Assembly: GCA_964393615.1 (NCBI GenBank)
Contig: CAYMUR010000048.1
Coordinates: forward strand, 1 to 38,374
Direction: 5' to 3'
Source of the DNA: CAYMUR01 sp964393615
GTDB taxonomy: Bacteria; Planctomycetota; Planctomycetia; Pirellulales; Pirellulaceae
Length of the DNA stretch: 38,374 bases
Part shown: one piece after another, positions 31,797 through 38,374 of the stretch
Position numbering within the stretch: position 1 is the stretch's first letter
How the letters are laid out: each line of letters begins with the position of its first letter
Notes under the pieces: generated by a model
The model's input: the letters and a program-made list of their open reading frames with translations, nothing else
Database searches by the model: none
Told to the model about the DNA's origin: nothing
Position numbers and translations under genes: made by a program

Positions 31797-34601
31797 TCAG
31801 TCCATTAGTTTTCCGCTGAGGTACTCCTTGGCAAAAGATAAAGCAGCAGGCAACTGTGCTGGATCTTTGCCTCCCGCTTGTGCCATGTCAGGTCGGCCAC
31901 CGCCACCGCCACCGACCAGTTTTGCAGATTCACGAACCCAGTCGCCAGCGCTAAGCCCACGTTCCACCAGATCACGGCTAAGTCCTGCCACCAGGGTTAC
32001 TTTGGATTCTCCCTGTTGAGCTGCCAGCAGGACAGCCAGCGGACCTTGCTTTTGACGAATTTGGTCGATCAACTGGCGCATCGTGTTCGGGTTACCTCCG
32101 GGCGTCTCAGCGACCACAATGAGCACACCGGCAGATTCGGTGGCCTGTTCCAAAAGAGTGTCGGCAGAGATCGTGCCCGCGGCTTGGCTCAGGGCAAGTT
32201 GTTCTTCGAGTTTGGCAATTTCGGCTTGCAGCGCGACGAACCTTTGTGGCACATCAAAAGGGCTTACATTAAACATGCGTGCTGTTTCCTGCAACGCATT
32301 TCGTGTTTGCACATAATCGATGGGTCCCGATGCAGCTGGGGCCGGACTGGCGACCGGTGGGGCTTTACCACCGCCGGCAATTTGTTTTTTCAGGTCACGG
32401 ACATGCTGTGCGAGATGTTTCGCTATGGTCGGTACCTCCAGTGGATGGGTACCTGCCAGAGTGGCCATTTTTGTCAGAACGTCGCTAGTGCGTTGCTGAT
32501 GTTCGCGTGCTTTGATACCGGTGAGGGCTACGATTCTACGTGTACCGGCGGCAACTCCTTCTTCGTTCACGATTTCCAGCGATTCGACTTCTTGTGTGTT
32601 TTCCAAGTGCGTACCACTGCACAATTCATGGCTGAAATCGCCCATCGAAACCATGCGAACCGGGTCAGGATATTTTTCACCAAACAGCATCATTGCTTCC
32701 TTTTTTCTCGCTTCGGAGAGTGGTAGCACTTGAGTGACTATCGTTTGGGCCGTGCTGATTTTTTCGAGACAGTCTTTTTCCACATTTTGCAACACGTCAG
32801 AGGTGACTGCTGACATGTTTGTGAAATCGAACCGTAGCCAGTCTTCGTCGACCTTGGAGCCTTGCTGTTGTGCATGCGATCCGAGTTTTGTTTGTAGTGC
32901 ATGGTGTAAAATGTGTGTGGCAGAGTGAGCACGACGTATACCTTGGCGGCGGGTGAGGTCAACACGTGCGGTCGCAGTGTCTCCGGTGCGCAGTGTTCCT
33001 TCGAGCAGGTGTCCATGATGCAGAATCAGATCACCATCTTTTTGAGTGTCGCTCACTTCAAAGCGGAATTGGTTACCGACGATTTCCCCCTGGTCCCCAA
33101 CCTGACCACCACTTTCACCGTAAAAAGGTGAGCGATCAAGTATCATGACCACGTCTGCATCACGTCCAGTTTCGCTTAGCTGGTCACAGGGGTGGTTGTC
33201 CGTAATGATAAACTTGACTTCTGCTTGGGATTCGGTAGTTTCGTAACCAAGGAAATCTACGTGATGAAAAGCTTTTTTTATCGCATCGATAGGACTGCCG
33301 GTGTCTCCCATGACCGTGTGCACCACAGTTCCAGTCCGTTGCCGATGTTCGTTGGTGGCCTCTTGGTAGGCGTCCCAGTCAAACGCCAGTTTTTTTTCTG
33401 CCGCTAACGATTCGAATACTTCTGGAGGAAATCCAAAAGTTTGATACAAGTCCGCCGCTGCTGCACCGTCAACGGTTGTTCGGCCCTTCGATTTCATTTC
33501 CTCGAAAATTCGTTCCATGCGTACCAGGCCCGCATCGATCGTGTCAAAAAAATTAGCCTCTTCGTTCTGGATGACGTCAGCGACGCGTTCGATGGTGGAA
33601 TTCAGTTCAGGGTAAGCGGTTTTCATTTGATCGACCACGGCCGGAACAATTTTATAGAGAAAAGGTTCCTTCATCTGCATTTGATGTCCATCGAGGACGG
33701 CGCGGCGTAGTAGGCGACGGATGACATATTTTTCTTTCTGCGCGCCTGGGTAGATGTTTTCATGAACAGCCATTGTGCAAGCGCGAAGGTGGTCGGTAAT
33801 GCGCCGCAATCGCCGTCCGTTGTCAGATTCATAGGTGTAGGTGACGTCACATATTTCTGCGGAGGCCTCCACAATCGGCTGTAAACTGTCAATGTGATAG
33901 TTGGTTGGCACACCTTGCAGGCAGGCGGCAGCGCGTTCTAATCCCATGCCGGTGTCGATGTTTTTACTGGGTAATGGCCGCAAATTGTCTGGGGGATTTC
34001 CCACGCGATTAAACTGGGTAAAGACCAGATTCCAGATTTCAACTTCGTTTCCAAAATCGTCCTGGTAGAAAATCTCGCTACATGGTCCACATACACCGTC
34101 AGGACCTGCGCTCGGCGCGCCAGCTGGCCAGAAATTATCGTGTTCCCCCATTCGCTCGATGAGACTTGGTTTGAGTCCGATTTCATTTTCCCAGATGGCA
34201 AAGGCTTCATCGTCGTCCAGATAGACGGATACGTTTAACCGTTGTGGGTCGAGGTTCAGCCATTGTTTACTGACGAGAAATTCCCAAGCCCAGTGGATTG
34301 CGTCTCGCTTGAAATAATCCCCAAAACTGAAATTACCCAGCATTTCAAAAAAGGTGTGGTGATAGGCCGTACGTCCCACATTTTCGATGTCACCGGTTCG
34401 TAGACACTTCTGGCAAGTTACCGCGCGGCTGAACTCCAGCTTGACTTTTCCGAGAAAATGGTCCTTGAACTGGTTCATACCCGCAGGCGTGAACAGTACC
34501 GACGGATCCCAGGTTGGAACAAGGACATCGCTGGCACAACGGGTGTGTCCTTTGGATTCGAAAAACTGCAGGTATTTCTCACGTATTTCGTCAGTTTTCA
34601 T
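31797..34601 (-). CDS. alaS: Alanyl-tRNA synthetase
   Basis: This 934-residue class II synthetase charges tRNA-Ala. The catalytic domain starts MKTDEIREKYLQFFESKGH. It contains LFTPAGMNQFKD, the motif-2-like TCQKCLRTGDIENVGRTAYHHTFFEMLGNFSFGDYFK segment and NIDTGMGLERAAA. The editing domain has HSATHILHHAL and CSGTHLENT, which form the zinc/editing site. The C-Ala domain holds the GGGGGGRP glycine run and AGGKDPAQLP. All expected parts are present. Its ATG overlaps the end of the HtrA-like gene by 11 bases, and its end faces the ABC permease 83 bases away. Confidence 0.98.
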   Translation of the reverse strand: MKTDEIREKYLQFFESKGHTRCASDVLVPTWDPSVLFTPAGMNQFKDHFLGKVKLEFSRAVTCQKCLRTGDIENVGRTAYHHTFFEMLGNFSFGDYFKRDAIHWAWEFLVSKQWLNLDPQRLNVSVYLDDDEAFAIWENEIGLKPSLIERMGEHDNFWPAGAPSAGPDGVCGPCSEIFYQDDFGNEVEIWNLVFTQFNRVGNPPDNLRPLPSKNIDTGMGLERAAACLQGVPTNYHIDSLQPIVEASAEICDVTYTYESDNGRRLRRITDHLRACTMAVHENIYPGAQKEKYVIRRLLRRAVLDGHQMQMKEPFLYKIVPAVVDQMKTAYPELNSTIERVADVIQNEEANFFDTIDAGLVRMERIFEEMKSKGRTTVDGAAAADLYQTFGFPPEVFESLAAEKKLAFDWDAYQEATNEHRQRTGTVVHTVMGDTGSPIDAIKKAFHHVDFLGYETTESQAEVKFIITDNHPCDQLSETGRDADVVMILDRSPFYGESGGQVGDQGEIVGNQFRFEVSDTQKDGDLILHHGHLLEGTLRTGDTATARVDLTRRQGIRRAHSATHILHHALQTKLGSHAQQQGSKVDEDWLRFDFTNMSAVTSDVLQNVEKDCLEKISTAQTIVTQVLPLSEARKKEAMMLFGEKYPDPVRMVSMGDFSHELCSGTHLENTQEVESLEIVNEEGVAAGTRRIVALTGIKAREHQQRTSDVLTKMATLAGTHPLEVPTIAKHLAQHVRDLKKQIAGGGKAPPVASPAPAASGPIDYVQTRNALQETARMFNVSPFDVPQRFVALQAEIAKLEEQLALSQAAGTISADTLLEQATESAGVLIVVAETPGGNPNTMRQLIDQIRQKQGPLAVLLAAQQGESKVTLVAGLSRDLVERGLSAGDWVRESAKLVGGGGGGRPDMAQAGGKDPAQLPAALSFAKEYLSGKLMD

Positions 34602-36180
34602 TCGTTTTTACCGGTTCAATGATACGAATAGTGTGGTCATTTGTTTCATGGTCAGCAAATCGTAATTCGACTGGCCCCAAGTGCTTTGCGACGGCTGCCA
34701 GAAATGCGGCGGGTGTTTCGACCCGCTGTTCCGCGGCGTGACTGATGAACATGCCACGGCGTACACCGCTGCGCCAAGCAGGGGTATCTTTCAACACATC
34801 CGTAACTGCTACGTATTGACTCGAAGCTATCACGGACAGTTCTCGAAAACCTTCGGAGGCGGTGGCATGGTCCAAATGTAATCCTCGCCACCATCGGCTG
34901 TCTTTGTTGGCAATGGTTGAACGCGCTCCTAGAACATGTTTTTTTGCCAGGGTGACTTCCAGCAAAATTTCTACTCCGTCACGTTGGATTTGTAGTGGGA
35001 TCCGTGTTCCCACCGGATGTCGCCCGATGAACAGCATAAATTGGTCCGTATTGGCAACCACCTCTCCATCGATATGGGTCACGATGTCACCTGTGAACAG
35101 CCCAGCCAAGTCAGCAGGTGTACCGGGTAATACTTGTCTTAGCCGAATTCCCGTAGGATTGTCGCCAAGGGCGGAATCGCTTCTGAGATTTTCCGGGCTG
35201 ACACCTAGAAAGCCATACTCGACTTCTTTTCCCTTTCGTAACTCGTCCACGATTCGTTGGAATGTTTTGTCGACCGGAATAGCATATCCGGCCGCTGACT
35301 CGAACGCGATGGCTGCTGCCAAGGATATCGTCAGTCCGATCATTTCACCACGTAGGTTAAGCAGGGCTCCACCACTGGCACCCCAGTTCAATTTGGCGTC
35401 AGTCTGTAGCAAGGTTCCGAAATGGTGCATGGTTTCACGCCCGCCTGCCGGAGAAGGATGAGCCGAGAGCCCCAGTTTTCGTGAACGGTTTGACAGAATG
35501 CCCCAACTGGCACTCGGCCGGCCGTCACGCGCCACGGCATATGGATTCCCCAATGCTACCACAAATGAACCTTGCCGGACTTGGGTGGCGTCACCGAACT
35601 CGATGGGTTTCAAGTCCGTAGCAGCAATTTTCAAAACCGCCAGATCGCTCCATGGATCCGCTGCAAAAATTTGTGCGTCGTAAACCTTTCCGGCTGCCAC
35701 CGTGACAAAAAAATTGGATGCCTTCACTTGTTCATCATCACGTCCCAAGACGTGGTAATTGGTTAAAATCAGGCCATTGGTCCCTACAACGACTCCCGTA
35801 CCAAAATCGTGTGGAACAAATTCAGGATCCTTAGGATCGTATTGAAAGCCATTTAACTCAGGTGTGATTGTTTCCTGGAATAAAGGGCCACTGACTTGGG
35901 GGCGCCTGACTCGAGCCACGGCGACAACACTAGCGCGATTACGTTCAATGATGTCACCGATGATATTTTCTAAGGCCTGTACCGTTTCTAAAGCCTGTAC
36001 CGTGGCCAGCGAGTCCGTTTCCTCGGCGAGCGCGTAGGCAGGTGTCAGGCAGAGGAGCAGGCCAAAACAGGCTATGGATCTGAAAACAAAAGTTCCGTAC
36101 ACCCACAGGCCGAAGAAAAGTGGGGCGTTGTAAAGGGGGGCGATCAACAGCGGATGGTCCATGTGTTGTGGTCTATCCAT
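34591..36180 (-). CDS. HtrA/DegP-like serine protease with two PDZ domains
   Basis: This is about a 529-residue envelope protease. A hydrophobic signal/anchor (IACFGLLLCLTPAYALA) is followed by a trypsin-like domain with the full catalytic triad: His143 (LILTNYHVLG), Asp179 (ADPWSDLAVLK) and Ser270 (LNWGASGGALL, a GASGG variant of GNSGG). Two PDZ-like domains follow (GFLGVSPENL to TRIPLQIQRDGV, then AVTDVLKDTPAWRSGVRRGM). It degrades or refolds damaged periplasmic proteins. The start is uncertain: ATG at 36180 is chosen, and TTG 36231, ATG 36201 and ATG 36162 are also in frame. Its stop overlaps alaS by 11 bases, which would couple alaS translation to it. Confidence 0.92.
   Translation of the reverse strand: MDRPQHMDHPLLIAPLYNAPLFFGLWVYGTFVFRSIACFGLLLCLTPAYALAEETDSLATVQALETVQALENIIGDIIERNRASVVAVARVRRPQVSGPLFQETITPELNGFQYDPKDPEFVPHDFGTGVVVGTNGLILTNYHVLGRDDEQVKASNFFVTVAAGKVYDAQIFAADPWSDLAVLKIAATDLKPIEFGDATQVRQGSFVVALGNPYAVARDGRPSASWGILSNRSRKLGLSAHPSPAGGRETMHHFGTLLQTDAKLNWGASGGALLNLRGEMIGLTISLAAAIAFESAAGYAIPVDKTFQRIVDELRKGKEVEYGFLGVSPENLRSDSALGDNPTGIRLRQVLPGTPADLAGLFTGDIVTHIDGEVVANTDQFMLFIGRHPVGTRIPLQIQRDGVEILLEVTLAKKHVLGARSTIANKDSRWWRGLHLDHATASEGFRELSVIASSQYVAVTDVLKDTPAWRSGVRRGMFISHAAEQRVETPAAFLAAVAKHLGPVELRFADHETNDHTIRIIEPVKTNEN
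35968..36003 (-). repeat. 18-bp tandem duplication inside the HtrA-like gene
   Basis: Two 18-base copies (35968-35985, 35986-36003) differ at one base and encode ETVQAL twice just after the signal peptide, at the start of the mature protein. The frame is preserved. Confidence 0.9.
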
Positions 36181-36946
36181 TGTTTCCAAAGTGACGTGCA
36201 TATGTTTCCAAGCGAGGTGAAAGTGAAACAACCGATGAAAGACAAAGTGCCTGTCTTGAATAGACCGAGTCCGTTGATCACCGGACGGTACTTCATCGCA
36301 TTGTGTACCAAAGGCAGCCTGGTGTTACACAAGTTTTGCGACCAAGTTGACGAACTCGGTAGTTTGTGATTTGTTTCTGAAAAGCCACATCTGTTTCAGG
36401 CGACCAATCGGTATTACCCTACTTTGAGAACGCATAATTTGACATATTGTTGCGACCGGGACCAGACGAGTGTTGCGTTTAACGAATTTGATGGCTGTTG
36501 CTGGGGGCAGCAGTCGTGGACACATCCTATCAGGCCTGCAATACCGTGAGTATCGGTGCGTCGTTCATCGGTTTTGCCAGGAATGGACTAAAAAACTTGC
36601 AATTTATGGGATCTTTTTTATGCTGGAATAAGGGAGTGTTATGGACTGAGGGAGTGGATTAAAGGTTGCCTTGGAGGTGCAACGACAGGTGTTCAGCACG
36701 GTGTTTCCTTCCAAGTGAAGTCTGCAGCCAGTTGTTGGAGACTTTGATTTTGAGATCCTGGCCAGTCAAAAAAATGTCTGACGTAAGGAATAAATCGGTT
36801 GTTGTTTCGCGCAGTCGTTTTATTTCGAGGAAAAGACAGGGGATTCCACGGGGTGTGTGATTTATTTAGCGATAAAATATTTGCTCCGCCAAAGTCAGTT
36901 TAACGAGCCCGTGTTTACCTGCGCAGCGCAAAAAGGTATTGAAACT
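36181..36946. other. Divergent spacer without recognised gene
   Basis: About 770 bases separate the protease and the PEP-CTERM gene. A possible promoter for the latter is TTGCAA (36597-36602) with a TATGCT-like -10 16 bases on, both matching 4 of 6 consensus bases. An in-frame extension of the PEP-CTERM gene to 36857 is open but has no clear ribosome site. Confidence 0.4.
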
Positions 36947-38056
36947 ATGAGGAACTTACCGTTGTATCAACGATTCAACGCGCTCAGCGTTCCTCTGCTG
37001 CTTTTAGCCATAGTTGCTACGGGTGACGGGGGAAAAAGTTTTGGTGAAGTGGTCAAGTTGCGGTTTGACATTACGGACTTATCGGGATCACCGATTGATT
37101 CCATTCGGGTGGGGGAATCGTTTCATTTGAATGTTTATGTCCAAGATATCCGACCTGCTTCGGTACTGGAGCGAGGTGTGTTCAGTGCGTTTTTGGACGT
37201 TTTCTATAATGCGTCATTGGTTTCACAATCAGGCGATGTTACGTTTGGATCAAGCTATAATATGTCTCCGTACTTAAGTACTACGAGTTCGGGAGTGATC
37301 GAAAATGTAGGTAATACGGAAAGCGGTTTTGGTTTTGGTGGCGGTGTAGGCGCCGAAGAGTTTTTCTTCTTTCGAGTGCCTTTCCAAGCAGACGAGATTA
37401 CGACCGGGGGCCCAACAGAACTGTGGGGCGGAGCAGCCGACAATCCGCCATACACACATACAATGGTTTTTTCTGATCCCCATGCCCCAGTCTTGCCGGA
37501 GGAAATCGTCTATGGGAGCGATACACTCCGTATCAGTTCTCATTGTGATTTCAACTTGGATGAGGCTTGCGATCTGGCTGATCTCAACCTGTTGTATGCT
37601 CAAGGGAATTTGCTGACTGGTGTTCCTGTTTCAGTGGATACGGCGCGGTTTGACCTTGATGGTGACAGCGTACTTGATACGCAAGATATTGCTGATTGGT
37701 TAGCGCGGTCTGCGGACGAACAGGGTTATAGTTCGCCGCACCGATATGGTGATACGAATGGGTTAAGTAACGCATTTCCTCAGTCGAGACGGGTGGATAT
37801 CGTTGATTTTAACCAGTTGGTGTTAGCGTTTAGCCCTTTGGGAGATGGTGATCCTACCAACGGCCCATTTTGGGACCAGGGAAATTTTGACGGCGACGAT
37901 GACGTTGATATTGCGGACTTCAATCAGCTAGCGATGAATTTTTCCCCCCTGGGTTACAGCATGGTGCACGCCATTCCGGAACCATCTTCCCTGGTTTGTT
38001 TCTTTTTCGGGTGCCTGATGACAATTGCTTGTGTCCATTGTCGCCTTTGCCGTTGA
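36947..38056 (+). CDS. PEP-CTERM protein with dockerin-like EF-hand repeats
   Basis: This 369-residue exported protein has a signal peptide (LSVPLLLLAIVATGDG region). An N-terminal beta-sandwich-like region follows (VKLRFDITDLSGSPIDSIRVGESF, FSAFLDVFYNASLV, similar to cohesin/PEP-type carriers). Four dockerin-like calcium loops then appear: DFNLDEACDLADLNLLY, RFDLDGDSVLDTQDIADWL, VDIVDFNQLVLAFSPLG and NFDGDDDVDIADFNQLAM. It ends in a PEP-CTERM signal: IPEPSSLVCFFFGCLMTIACV, then basic CRLCR. AAAGG lies before the chosen ATG. It is presumably surface-anchored by an exosortase; its function is unknown. Three cysteines in the transmembrane tail and two after it are unusual. Confidence 0.9.
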   Translation: MRNLPLYQRFNALSVPLLLLAIVATGDGGKSFGEVVKLRFDITDLSGSPIDSIRVGESFHLNVYVQDIRPASVLERGVFSAFLDVFYNASLVSQSGDVTFGSSYNMSPYLSTTSSGVIENVGNTESGFGFGGGVGAEEFFFFRVPFQADEITTGGPTELWGGAADNPPYTHTMVFSDPHAPVLPEEIVYGSDTLRISSHCDFNLDEACDLADLNLLYAQGNLLTGVPVSVDTARFDLDGDSVLDTQDIADWLARSADEQGYSSPHRYGDTNGLSNAFPQSRRVDIVDFNQLVLAFSPLGDGDPTNGPFWDQGNFDGDDDVDIADFNQLAMNFSPLGYSMVHAIPEPSSLVCFFFGCLMTIACVHCRLCR

Positions 38057-38374
38057 GCTCAGCCAGATTACCAGTTGTGGTAACCTCTCTTTGCAAGTGA
38101 TGGTTTTGTTGCTTGTTTCATGGGCGGATGATTAAGTCGTATGACATAGTGCATGGCTCGTCATGTATTCGGCAGGTCTCATCCGTCGGTTTGGTGAATG
38201 GCTGTGGCTTCTAAAACGAACTCATTCCCCATTTGTTTGAGCGCATGGAACGTAGGGACAACGATAAAAAAATTGTGGCTAGACTACTTGTTTACCGCAC
38301 AAGTTGCCGCTACGATTTAAGAATACGTTCTCGGCACCGTATTGGCTCTCTGTTTCGACATATAGAATTAGAAA
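38057..38374. other. Window end: no gene seen, one weak hairpin
   Basis: After the PEP-CTERM gene no coding region is visible to the window edge. A 6-bp stem with a 4-base loop (TTACCA at 38068-38073, TGGTAA at 38078-38083) sits 11 bases after the stop and could be a weak terminator; only a short pyrimidine stretch follows. Confidence 0.4.

Noticed and set aside
1..38374. tRNA, rRNA, insertion sequence or prophage genes
   Set aside because: I searched spacers by eye for tRNA T-loop motifs, transposase motifs and terminal inverted repeats with target duplications and saw none; a covariance-model scan would be more reliable.

Overview
The window looks like chromosomal DNA from a planctomycete of roughly 50% GC, probably Pirellulales-like. 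The evidence is a combination typical of that phylum: a PSCyt1/DUF1549/DUF1553 giant cytochrome paired with a Tat-exported DUF1501 protein, a DUF1571 protein, a membrane-anchored PQQ-propeller protein, two PEP-CTERM (exosortase-sorted) exported proteins, one of them with dockerin-like EF-hand repeats, and sparse gene packing with long gene-free spacers. The assignment is inference from gene content. Two 10-N runs (7980-7989 and 25782-25791) mark assembly gaps, and both sit in damaged or repetitive sequence.

Layout. 1-4233 (minus) is a hydroxyacid/oxoacid cluster: an HpcH/HpaI aldolase, an iron alcohol dehydrogenase that closely resembles animal hydroxyacid-oxoacid transhydrogenase, a doubtful 115-codon ORF, a small ParB-C-like protein, and a GlcD-type FAD oxidase cut by the window edge. 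5349-8292 (plus) holds a DUF1571 exported protein and the PQQ-propeller protein interrupted by the first gap. 8323-10071 (plus) holds a cysteine desulfurase and an A-type Fe-S carrier that ends in a strong terminator. 10208-14296 holds CobL (plus), then BirA ligase, a zinc-dependent AstE/AspA-type hydrolase and an alpha/beta hydrolase (all minus).

14779-15481 is a redoxin-type gene broken by at least four frameshifts. It is followed by an SDR (plus) and a convergent 2-hydroxyacid dehydrogenase (minus). 17640-22638 (minus) is the DUF1501 + PSCyt1/DUF1549/DUF1553 pair, and 22772-23344 (minus) is a small PEP-CTERM protein. Then come a BON-domain protein, an 880-base gene-free stretch with two clean inverted repeats, and thiol peroxidase Tpx. 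25712-26441 appears to be a decayed beta-helix (pectate-lyase-superfamily) gene that carries a 15-bp minisatellite and the second gap.

27126-31714 (plus) is a complete CUT2-type sugar/AI-2-like ABC importer: a binding lipoprotein, an intercistronic hairpin, an unusual NBD-NBD-permease fusion, and a second permease. It converges on alaS, whose start overlaps the end of an HtrA-like protease (both minus). The window ends with a dockerin-like PEP-CTERM protein.

The items most worth a second look are the transhydrogenase-oxidase-aldolase cluster, the ABC fusion whose domain junction is an exact 15-bp duplication, the two pseudogenes, and the apparent chimeric join at the first gap. I did not find a clear defence system, CRISPR array, prophage, intact insertion sequence or RNA gene.
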